Origin: a virus
Length of the DNA stretch: 21,617 nucleotides
Direction: 5' to 3' (one strand)
IMG/VR virus record: IMGVR_UViG_3300046323_000408
Span: 1 to 21,617 of that record
Of this stretch, positions 1 through 5,153 are shown piece after piece (the stretch's first letter is position 1; each line of letters starts with the position of its first letter). The position numbers and the translations under genes are program-made. The notes beneath the pieces are model-generated. The model ran no database searches, had not been told where the DNA came from, and saw only the letters and a program-made list of their open reading frames with translations.

Positions 1-1
1 T

Positions 2-418
2 GTTTTAGAGCAATTTACAGAGCTTTTAGAAAGAAAGATTTATTCACTACTACTACAAATTAGTTCTGCAAAAAAACAAAAAACAATTATAGGCAGTAGT
101 GAATTAAAAGAAGGTTTATCTCATTATTTAGACGCTTTGGTAGACTTAGAGTGGACAGCACACAATGGAACTTGCTTTTCAGGTCTTACAAAAGAATACT
201 CTGAACATTTTGAAAAAGTAACAAAGGCTAATTGGAGTAAGTTTGATGTAAATGCAAAAGATGCTTTTATTACTAAACAAAATTATTTGGATAAGGGTAT
301 AGATACTCACTTTGAAGAAAAGGTCTTGAATGATACAACTTATTATGTAACATATAGAAATGATAAAAAGATTATGAAGTCTTATCGTTTCAAAGAACCA
401 CAATTAACTTTATTTTAA
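2..418 (+). CDS. Unknown protein, 5' end cut by window edge, C-terminal QLTLF motif
   Basis: The frame is open from base 2 with no start codon before the window edge, so this is the C-terminal 138 residues of a longer protein. An internal TTG at 137 could be called as a start, but codons upstream of it read as ordinary protein, so I treat the gene as truncated. The visible part is charged and mostly hydrophilic, with no fold I recognise. The last five residues before the stop are QLTLF, which fits the bacterial beta-clamp-binding consensus QL(S/D)LF; such motifs are often at the extreme C-terminus of DNA-processing proteins. The motif is seen; clamp binding is inference. The next gene starts three bases after the stop. 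Confidence 0.8.
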   Translation, partial: VLEQFTELLERKIYSLLLQISSAKKQKTIIGSSELKEGLSHYLDALVDLEWTAHNGTCFSGLTKEYSEHFEKVTKANWSKFDVNAKDAFITKQNYLDKGIDTHFEEKVLNDTTYYVTYRNDKKIMKSYRFKEPQLTLF

Positions 419-421
419 CTA

Positions 422-694
422 ATGATACAAGAACACGAAACAAGAATACCTAATTTTTCATTGTACGAAGGACACGATAAAAAATGGTTGTTTGATAATA
501 ACTATGATGTTGTGTGGTATGCAAAGAGTATAGACCTTTCAAAACCTATAAGTGAAGGAGTTGTATATAGCTTTCACGATGAAGAATATTTTACTTTTTG
601 TGCTCCTGCTAACTTAGATTTAGAAGAAACTATGGTGTATGAGACAAAAGATTACATATTCGAAGAATTTATTATTGACCTTAATTTGTATTAA
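422..694 (+). CDS. Hypothetical protein, 90 aa
   Basis: An ATG three bases after the preceding stop opens a 90-residue acidic protein rich in aromatic residues (many Y, F and W), with no signal peptide, membrane segment or motif I recognise. The tight spacing on both sides (next start two bases after its stop) supports translation as part of one transcript. There is no Shine-Dalgarno sequence before the ATG, as for the whole window. Function unknown. Confidence 0.75.
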   Translation: MIQEHETRIPNFSLYEGHDKKWLFDNNYDVVWYAKSIDLSKPISEGVVYSFHDEEYFTFCAPANLDLEETMVYETKDYIFEEFIIDLNLY

Positions 695-695
695 T

Positions 696-941
696 ATGAT
701 GTATTTAAAATCAATACATGATGAAACTTATTACTATTTTAGTGCAGAAGAAGTAATGGTAAAAATGTTTACAAGTAATGCTGTAGAAAGAGGTTGGACA
801 ACTAATCAAAATCCTTATTATTTGGGAAGCACATCTAAATATGCTGTACAAATGGAACAAACACAAGAGATTACAAAAGAAGCATATATGATTGCATATA
901 ATAAGTTTGTAAATGGATTTTTAACTTTTAAATACGTTTAG
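696..941 (+). CDS. Hypothetical protein, 81 aa
   Basis: The frame is open further upstream to an ATG at 639, but that would overlap the previous gene by 56 bases. The ATGATG at 696 sits directly after its stop in the TAATATG arrangement that recurs in this window, so I choose 696. The product has a tyrosine-rich start and a mixed, weakly charged body; no known domain is recognised. Function unknown. Confidence 0.7.
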   Translation: MMYLKSIHDETYYYFSAEEVMVKMFTSNAVERGWTTNQNPYYLGSTSKYAVQMEQTQEITKEAYMIAYNKFVNGFLTFKYV

Positions 942-960
942 TTTACTAAACACTTTTAAT

Positions 961-1197
961 ATGCAAGAAACTACATATAAAGTATTAATGTATAATGGTG
1001 GTTATGTGGATTTTGAAAAAATATCATCAGGAATTTACACAAAACAAACTCCTTCGTTATATGACGCAGAAACTACAATAGAAAATCTAATTGTTAGAAT
1101 AAAAGATATTCAGATAAGTGATGATTGGACAGCAAATATTGTTGAAAATTTAAGACAATGTGAATTAGTTGAAGTTAAATTAACTTTTGTAAAATAA
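961..1197 (+). CDS. Hypothetical protein, 78 aa
   Basis: This small soluble protein follows the previous gene after 19 bases and touches the next one in a TAATATG junction. The N-terminal half looks beta-rich (alternating hydrophobic residues, YKVLMYNGGYVDF) and the C-terminal third looks helical. No catalytic or metal-binding motif is seen. Function unknown. Confidence 0.72.
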   Translation: MQETTYKVLMYNGGYVDFEKISSGIYTKQTPSLYDAETTIENLIVRIKDIQISDDWTANIVENLRQCELVEVKLTFVK

Positions 1198-1198
1198 T

Positions 1199-1420
1199 AT
1201 GACAAAACGAGAAGTTGTATTAAATCAAATTCATTTACAAGAAAAACTTCAACAAGCAGGATTTAATATTGTAGAATGTGGTAATTGTGGTACAGTATTA
1301 ATTCACAAAACTGGTGATGAAACTACACATTGTTTTTGTGGGGAAGAAATGGATTTATGTGATTGTTCAGACTTGTATTATTCAGGAATGGAAAATAATA
1401 AAGAATTTGAAGAAAAATAA
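1199..1420 (+). CDS. Small zinc-ribbon protein, 73 aa
   Basis: A short helix-like N-terminus (about residues 8-20) leads into CGNCG at residues 27-31 and CFCG at 45-48, a CxxC...CxC pair about 15 residues apart with glycines at the knuckles, as in zinc ribbons. Further cysteines at 54 and 56 could give a second site or swap ligands. The tail is acidic. Zinc binding is a confident reading of the pattern; DNA, RNA or protein binding cannot be told apart. The gene begins one base after the previous stop and is followed by another TAATATG junction. Confidence 0.78.
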   Translation: MTKREVVLNQIHLQEKLQQAGFNIVECGNCGTVLIHKTGDETTHCFCGEEMDLCDCSDLYYSGMENNKEFEEK

Positions 1421-1421
1421 T

Positions 1422-1628
1422 ATGAAAGACGTAATAGTTAAGTTTGTTCCCAATCTTGAAGTTGGTGAGCTACATGCTCTTATACTTATTGAGCAGGACG
1501 ATTGTAGTAAAGTAGTATTACTATGTCAAGATAGAATTTGTGTAGCAATAAAAGATGGTGAAGTGTACAGACCATATCCTAATACGCACGCATTAGATTT
1601 ATTTGATTATATAAATGGTACAATGTAA
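1422..1628 (+). CDS. Hypothetical protein, 68 aa
   Basis: The open frame reaches back to 1314 inside the zinc-ribbon gene, but the upstream part is out of character (basic and hydrophobic), and the ATG at 1422 sits in the usual TAATATG junction, so I start there. The first half has alternating hydrophobic residues (VIVKFVP, HALILIE, VVLLC) typical of a small beta-rich fold. After its stop, a protein-like stretch continues in another frame to 1669 (see findings), so the C-terminus may have been shifted. Function unknown. Confidence 0.68.
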   Translation: MKDVIVKFVPNLEVGELHALILIEQDDCSKVVLLCQDRICVAIKDGEVYRPYPNTHALDLFDYINGTM

Positions 1629-1678
1629 ACAAAACATACCAAGAATTACGTGATAATAATAAATTGTAAAAAAATAAC

Positions 1679-1924
1679 ATGAAAACATTTAATGAAGTAC
1701 AAGAGATTTTTAATAGCTTATCTGTATATGAATTAATTGAATATCATACAGAATTAGTTGAATATAGTTTATATCCATCAGAGCAAGATATGCCGTTAGT
1801 TTATAAAGTTGTTAGATTAGTGTATGGTGAAGTTGATATGATTCATTTACAAGTTAATGCTTTACATTGGCATTTTGCTTCTGCTTGTGTTAAAACTTTG
1901 AAAAAATTACCTAAATTAGTTTAA
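1679..1924 (+). CDS. Hypothetical protein, 81 aa
   Basis: This mostly helical-looking protein has an N-terminal segment (FNEVQEIFNSLSVYELIEYHTELVEY) resembling two short amphipathic helices, a histidine-containing middle (HLQVNALHWHF, about residues 56-66) and a basic C-terminus. The histidines do not form a motif I can name. It is separated from the gene before by 50 bases and from the next by six. Function unknown. Confidence 0.7.
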   Translation: MKTFNEVQEIFNSLSVYELIEYHTELVEYSLYPSEQDMPLVYKVVRLVYGEVDMIHLQVNALHWHFASACVKTLKKLPKLV

Positions 1925-1930
1925 AATAAT

Positions 1931-2191
1931 ATGAAAGACAGAAAAGAAATTATAGACCATTTATTTCAGTCAGCTTGTGGTTATGGTATGGCTGAGGGAA
2001 ATGGAATACAATCTAAGTTTGATGTAGATGGTGATTATATGCCAAATAAATCAGGTGGTACTGTGGAAGGTGGTAAAAAAGCATTTGCTAAATGTATAAA
2101 TGCTATACCAGAAAAATACTTTGAAGATTTTTTATACACTTTGTATAGAATTGCTGATAAAAGTGGTTCTGATGGATTTTCAATAGATTAA
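1931..2191 (+). CDS. Hypothetical protein, 86 aa
   Basis: This is the last gene before the long non-coding stretch. The product is glycine-rich in the middle (GYGMAEGNGI, KSGGTVEGGKK) between a short N-terminal helix and an aromatic helix-like C-terminal half (residues about 60-77). No known domain is recognised. It starts in the window's usual AATAATATG context. Confidence 0.72.
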   Translation: MKDRKEIIDHLFQSACGYGMAEGNGIQSKFDVDGDYMPNKSGGTVEGGKKAFAKCINAIPEKYFEDFLYTLYRIADKSGSDGFSID

Positions 2192-2213
2192 TTTAAAAAT
2201 AATTTGTTTGAGA

Positions 2214-2245
2214 TTTGGATAATATAAATATTTGTTGTACCTTTG
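2214..2245 (+). promoter_or_regulatory. Bacteroidota-type promoter for the structured RNA
   Basis: TTTG at 2214-2217 and TACCTTTG at 2238-2245 are 20 nt apart and match the -33 TTTG and -7 TAnnTTTG elements of the primary sigma factor of Bacteroidota. The predicted transcription start is about 2250, exactly where the first 10-bp helix of the structured region begins (2252). This is the closest match to consensus in the window, so I expect strong transcription by host RNA polymerase. Confidence 0.8.
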
Positions 2246-2251
2246 CATCAA

Positions 2252-2417
2252 TGACGAGAACAACACCAAATATACGTATTATTACAAAGAAATTTGTGGG
2301 ATTTATTACAGAAGAAGTCTGTTAATAGGTTTCATTTTTTTGTTAAACTATTCCCTCTGGGTGCGTATATTTGTAGAAGTTCTCGTCAAACTTACTAATG
2401 AATATTTCCCAGAGGGA
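2252..2417 (+). other. Pseudoknotted 5' RNA domain (three 10-bp helices)
   Basis: TGACGAGAAC 2252-2261 pairs with GTTCTCGTCA 2379-2388, and CAAATATACG 2267-2276 pairs with CGTATATTTG 2364-2373; a 5x5 internal loop separates them. Inside are ACAAA-GAAA-TTTGT (2284-2297, a GNRA-type loop), ACAGA/TCTGT (2308-2312 with 2318-2322) and AATAGGTTT/AAACTATT (2324-2332 with 2345-2352, one bulge). TCCCTCTGGG 2352-2361, within the loop, is perfectly complementary to CCCAGAGGGA 2408-2417 outside the closing stem, which makes a pseudoknot. T2352 is shared by two helices, so one pair must give way. Confidence 0.7.
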
Positions 2418-2422
2418 TTTTT
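2352..2422 (+). terminator. Possible terminator or attenuator arm with T-run
   Basis: The 10-bp perfect inverted repeat 2352-2361 / 2408-2417 is followed at once by a run of five T. This looks like an intrinsic terminator, though the 46-nt loop is long. If it works, it would end a short RNA of about 170 nt and leave the downstream domain to read-through or another promoter. The same arms serve as the pseudoknot helix, so the two readings are alternatives. Confidence 0.35.
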
Positions 2423-2503
2423 GTTTACTTGCCCTATAACTAAGTTTGCCTCAAACAATGTATGAGGACTATTAATGAACATCAGATGACACCTAATCAA
2501 TAT

Positions 2504-2645
2504 GGAAGTCGTTACAACAGTCGTACTATTACGGCTTTGGATAAGGTAATGTTCACCCTTATCAAAATTCCCAGATTGACCGCATTATAACCTTTTAGGG
2601 CTTAGTTTTGACAAATAATGTGCTGGTTCTTATACTCAAACTTCC
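2504..2645 (+). other. Multibranch RNA domain (second domain of candidate ncRNA)
   Basis: GGAAGT 2504-2509 pairs with ACTTCC 2640-2645 (plus a T2503-G2646 wobble) and encloses three hairpins in sequence. These are AGTCGTA 2519-2525 with TACGGCT 2530-2536 (loop CTAT, one wobble), GATAAGG 2540-2546 with CCTTATC 2557-2563, and CATTAT 2583-2588 with ATAATG 2615-2620, the last extended by GACC/GGTT through bulges. TAGGGC 2596-2601 in the third loop could pair with GCCCTA 2431-2436 upstream. The pairings were found by eye, not by folding software. Confidence 0.55.
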
Positions 2646-2667
2646 GATGTACGCAGTTAAACTAAGT

Positions 2668-2714
2668 GGGGAGTTGAGTGATATGACGAAACGTATTTTT
2701 ACTTAATTCACCCC
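2668..2714 (+). other. Long 3' hairpin of candidate ncRNA
   Basis: GGG 2668-2670 pairs with CCC 2711-2713. After one bulged A (2710), GAGTTGAGT 2671-2679 pairs with ACTTAATTC 2701-2709 (two wobbles), and ATATG 2681-2685 pairs with CGTAT 2692-2696 around the loop ACGAAA. CCCCTAC 2711-2717 is also perfectly complementary to GTAGGGG 2758-2764, so the two pairings exclude each other. Confidence 0.5.
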
Positions 2715-2832
2715 TACACTATTGTTCAATTTAAAGCAATTTTTATTTTATTGGGGCGTAGGGGATATTAGTTCCATTCTGAAATGTATGTGTATTATTT
2801 ACACTAAGCTAAAATTTTAATTAAATAAAACT

Positions 2833-3321
2833 ATGGAAGATTTATACAATTTTATACACAATATAATATTTAAAGCAGTAAACAATATTCCTATGAATGG
2901 TAAATACAAACCATATAAGGAATTAGATTTTGAATTGGCTTATACATTAAAACCTTTATTGAAATTTTTTACACAAGAACAATTGCAAGATTATTGTAAA
3001 TGGAGTAAAACTCAAAAAACTTGTTGGGTAAGAAAATCCTTCTATAAAACAATGGAGTATAGAGGATATACTGTACAATGGTGTATATTTGAACCTAAGT
3101 ATAATAAACATGGTATGAGTGCTTTAATTTATACCAAATATGTGTGTTATCATACTAACAATAAGTATAAAGAAGTGGTAATGGGTAAGACTATTAAATC
3201 TGAATTTGTTATGCCAGCTAATTATACAATTCACGAATTTATAAATGGGCATTTATCAAATAAAGAATTTAAAAAAGAATTAGATAAAATAATCAAACGA
3301 GAAAATGAACATACAATTTGA
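2833..3321 (+). CDS. Hypothetical protein, 162 aa
   Basis: This is the first gene after the structured region, starting in the recurrent AAAACTATGG context. The product is basic, with many lysines and tyrosines, a WSK..KTCWVRK stretch near residues 57-68 and a lysine- and glutamate-rich C-terminal helix (residues about 135-160). The positive charge would suit nucleic-acid binding, but no domain is recognised. Its 3' end overlaps the next gene by 17 bases. Confidence 0.75.
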   Translation: MEDLYNFIHNIIFKAVNNIPMNGKYKPYKELDFELAYTLKPLLKFFTQEQLQDYCKWSKTQKTCWVRKSFYKTMEYRGYTVQWCIFEPKYNKHGMSALIYTKYVCYHTNNKYKEVVMGKTIKSEFVMPANYTIHEFINGHLSNKEFKKELDKIIKRENEHTI

Positions 3322-3658
3322 AACAGGACAAGGGAAGTTTACTTTGATAAAAATAGCTGAAACTTGGAATAAAAAAGATAGATTAGCTGTATCAATGGGA
3401 ATTGAGCAGGAACTGTTATCTGTAAATCAATTTTATCATCCTATACAAATAGTTGAGTTAGGATTTGTAAACGAATTAACAGAAGAACAATGGAGTGTTG
3501 TTGTAGGTAAGGTTAATTGGTCAGATAAAGCTAAATATTTGTGTTATGATGATTCAGATACTGTATTGTTTAAATCAGCAATTAAATCTGGTAAATCATT
3601 AATGGAAAGTTTAGGAGTAGATATTACAGATAATTATTTTTTGGTAAAGCATTTATAA
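3305..3658 (+). CDS. Hypothetical protein, 117 aa
   Basis: The ATG at 3305 lies inside the end of the previous gene; the next in-frame ATG would remove a well-formed N-terminus, so I keep 3305. The sequence suggests a mixed alpha/beta soluble protein with tryptophans at about 23, 62 and 71. No recognised motif. The next gene starts four bases after its stop. Confidence 0.7.
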   Translation: MNIQFETGQGKFTLIKIAETWNKKDRLAVSMGIEQELLSVNQFYHPIQIVELGFVNELTEEQWSVVVGKVNWSDKAKYLCYDDSDTVLFKSAIKSGKSLMESLGVDITDNYFLVKHL

Positions 3659-3662
3659 GATT

Positions 3663-3938
3663 ATGAAATATTTACATGAGAAAATACCAATATTAATAAG
3701 ATATTTAGAAAGAGGTCTGTGGAGTGTTGAAATTGCAGATAATTACAAAGAGTATATACCAGCTTATCAGCAAGATATTAATTTTGAAGATGTACTATTT
3801 CATTTTCACATTCCTATTTGGAATGGCTTTGATGAAAGAAGTGTAACAAATTACTTCAGTAATAAAAAAATAGCTATAAGTGTAGCTAAATACGTTAATG
3901 AAACATATTTGAACAATAAAGGTGAAATAATACAATGA
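3663..3938 (+). CDS. Hypothetical protein, 91 aa
   Basis: This small protein has an N-terminal helical segment (EKIPILIRYLERGLWSVEIADNY in part) and aromatic residues through the middle. No metal site, signal peptide or known domain is seen. It overlaps the next gene by the ATGA type (four bases), which implies coupled translation. Confidence 0.7.
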   Translation: MKYLHEKIPILIRYLERGLWSVEIADNYKEYIPAYQQDINFEDVLFHFHIPIWNGFDERSVTNYFSNKKIAISVAKYVNETYLNNKGEIIQ

Positions 3939-4204
3939 AATATTATCTATACAACGAACACAGTAAATTAGTACAGACTTTTAATAAATTTGATACAAAT
4001 ACCATAAGAGAAGCTATTATAGAGCAATTGAAAGTACATAAATTGATTACTTATGAGAAAGACAATGAGAACACAGATGAAGTAGGTAATACAGTATTAG
4101 ATTTATATCAGATTAATCCTGCCAACGGAGAGCCCTCAAAGATTTTTGAGAAATACGGAAAAATGTTTTATTTTTCATTAGTAAGTGATGATGACGAACA
4201 GTAG
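3935..4204 (+). CDS. Hypothetical protein, 89 aa
   Basis: The start codon overlaps the previous stop (ATGA). The product begins with a beta-like stretch (YYLYNEHSKLVQTFN), followed by a helix and an acidic end (SDDDEQ). The layout resembles small phage proteins of unknown role; I recognise no family. Its end overlaps a 43-aa frame starting at 4188. Confidence 0.7.
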   Translation: MKYYLYNEHSKLVQTFNKFDTNTIREAIIEQLKVHKLITYEKDNENTDEVGNTVLDLYQINPANGEPSKIFEKYGKMFYFSLVSDDDEQ

Positions 4205-4319
4205 AAAAAAGATATTCAAAAGATTACGTAATGCAGGGTATAACCTAAGACTGTATATAGAAATGTTAAGATTAAGGATTACAGATAAACAATATAATTA
4301 TGAGGAACATGGAGATTAG
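4188..4319 (+). CDS. Very small basic protein, 43 aa
   Basis: An ATGATG at 4188-4193 overlaps the end of the acidic gene before it and opens a 43-residue frame ending in TAG at 4319. The product is strongly basic in its first half (RKKIFKRLRNAGYNLRL) with an amphipathic helix-like look, unlike its acidic neighbours. Either ATG could be the start. It fills the space between two genes, which supports reality, but its length alone does not prove coding. Confidence 0.5.
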   Translation: MMTNSRKKIFKRLRNAGYNLRLYIEMLRLRITDKQYNYEEHGD

Positions 4320-4331
4320 TTTAATAGAACA

Positions 4332-4496
4332 ATGAAAGCAGAAAGACCTATTTACAATGAGCAAACTAATCAATGGGAAATATGGGATTTTGTGTATGAA
4401 GAAAATAACGAAAAGTATTATGAGCTTCATACATTTTGGTCATACAAAGAAGCTATTGATTACTGGAAAATATTAAACCCAAAAAATAATAAATAA
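4332..4496 (+). CDS. Very small protein, 54 aa
   Basis: An ATG 12 bases after the previous stop opens a 54-residue frame (4332-4496) rich in tryptophan and tyrosine, starting MKAERPIYNEQTNQWEIW. It is acidic with a lysine- and asparagine-rich tail. It is the last gene before a terminator-like hairpin and a new promoter. The sequence reads like a genuine small globular protein. Function unknown. Confidence 0.6.
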   Translation: MKAERPIYNEQTNQWEIWDFVYEENNEKYYELHTFWSYKEAIDYWKILNPKNNK

Positions 4497-4531
4497 AAAC
4501 CTTGTCATTTACTTGATTAGGTTTCTTTTTT
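4497..4531 (+). terminator. Terminator-like hairpin with T-run
   Basis: AAACCT 4497-4502 and AGGTTT 4519-4524 form a 6-bp stem directly after the stop of the 54-aa gene, followed by a T-rich tract (CTTTTTTT). The stem is AT-rich and the loop is 16 nt, so it may be weak. It overlaps the promoter elements of the next operon. Confidence 0.45.
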
Positions 4532-4543
4532 TAAGTATATTTG
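4513..4543 (+). promoter_or_regulatory. Bacteroidota-type promoter for the 4564-14309 operon
   Basis: TTG 4513-4515 and TATATTTG 4536-4543 are 20 nt apart, giving the -33/-7 pair of Bacteroidota primary-sigma promoters. The start of transcription would be near 4549, leaving a leader of about 15 nt before the ATG at 4564. It sits in one of the few intergenic gaps, as expected for a real promoter. Confidence 0.7.
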
Positions 4544-4563
4544 TAAAATAAACATTTAATCTT

Positions 4564-4941
4564 ATGGAATTTAGTGAGAAATTAAAAGTAAAGATATTAC
4601 AAGTTTTGATTAGTCAAGATATTTCTTATAAAGCAAATGTCGGGGAAGTAATAACTATGGATTTACTATCATATTTAGATAGATTAGAATATACCTTGCA
4701 AGAACTTGTAGATATACAGAATGAATTAGATTATAAATTATCTGATAATCAGTTGTTGTTTGTATTTATAGCATTAGAAAATAACCTTGAATTATCTTAT
4801 GATTATTCGGGTAGAGGAATGTATGGTGAGCAATGTCCAAGTGTAGTTGGTAATGATACAGATACTAAGTATTTTAGTGGTGTATCTATTAGAACAGATA
4901 GTGCTGGTAAATACGATACTGTAATTTATGCACAAAACTAA
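4564..4941 (+). CDS. Hypothetical protein, 125 aa
   Basis: First gene of the long central operon. The N-terminal 75 residues look helical (EKLKVKILQVLI..., LDRLEYTLQELVDIQNEL), and the rest is glycine-, serine- and tyrosine-rich with a probable beta character. No known domain is recognised. Its stop overlaps the next start (TAATG). Being promoter-proximal, it should be among the better expressed of the unknown genes. Confidence 0.73.
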   Translation: MEFSEKLKVKILQVLISQDISYKANVGEVITMDLLSYLDRLEYTLQELVDIQNELDYKLSDNQLLFVFIALENNLELSYDYSGRGMYGEQCPSVVGNDTDTKYFSGVSIRTDSAGKYDTVIYAQN

Positions 4942-5153
4942 TGGGAATGTTAGAATTTGCTAACCCTATCCCAGTTGTGATAAAAGAAACTAAACAATTG
5001 GGATATGCTTTGTATGTAACAAGTTCGGGCACTCTGGAAAATGATGTGTTCTGTGTAGTTTTATGTGATGGCGGAACAATACTTCATGTTTTAACTAATC
5101 AAATTGTAATTCATTCAAATAAAACATTTAACATTACAAAACAAGAATTATGA
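4941..5153 (+). CDS. Hypothetical protein, 70 aa
   Basis: Starts on the last base of the previous stop and overlaps the next gene by four bases. The product is small, uncharged and beta-like (PIPVVIKETKQLGYALYVTSS, FCVVLCDGGTILHVL), with three valine/leucine-rich strands that suggest a small barrel or sheet. No membrane segment long enough to call. Function unknown. Confidence 0.7.
   Translation: MGMLEFANPIPVVIKETKQLGYALYVTSSGTLENDVFCVVLCDGGTILHVLTNQIVIHSNKTFNITKQEL

Larger units (their letters stand above)
2250..2810 (+). ncRNA. Candidate large structured non-coding RNA
   Basis: This stretch has no credible gene; its one open frame (2232-2465) is interrupted by the structural elements. It starts at a strong promoter and is richer in GC and in inverted repeats than the flanks. 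The helices I can draw fall into three parts: a pseudoknotted 5' domain (2252-2417), a multibranch domain closed by GGAAGT 2504-2509 with ACTTCC 2640-2645, and a 3' hairpin (2668-2713) followed by a competing pairing (2711-2717 with 2758-2764). A last small hairpin is at 2790-2804. No clear 3' terminator is seen before the gene at 2833, so the 3' end is uncertain (about 2720 to 2810), and the RNA could also be a long leader. Size, complexity and phage context recall the ROOL and GOLLD RNA classes, but I cannot assign it to either. It is not a tRNA, tmRNA or group I intron by the motifs I can check. Confidence 0.65.

Noticed and set aside
639-695. Upstream start for the gene ending at 941
   Set aside because: It would overlap the previous gene by 56 bases; ATGATG at 696 right after that gene's stop is better.
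2366-2373. TATATTTG as a second promoter -7 element
   Set aside because: It matches TAnnTTTG, with TTTG 23 nt upstream. However, it is one arm of a perfect 10-bp helix with 2267-2276, so RNA pairing explains it better; not excluded.
2232-2465. Open frame of 77 aa in the non-coding stretch
   Set aside because: It starts inside the promoter (before the predicted TSS) and its sequence consists of the inverted-repeat arms. Its composition (YYYKEICGIYYRR, then hydrophobic) is unlike the neighbours.
2480-2700. tRNA, tmRNA or group I intron in the structured stretch
   Set aside because: No cloverleaf with D-stem and TTC-loop consensus, no tag-peptide frame, and none of the conserved intron P7/P3 core sequences were seen. 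The flanking genes are also not a split gene.
2250-2830. Retron or CRISPR-like element
   Set aside because: No reverse transcriptase is nearby and there are no regularly spaced direct repeats; the repeats are inverted.
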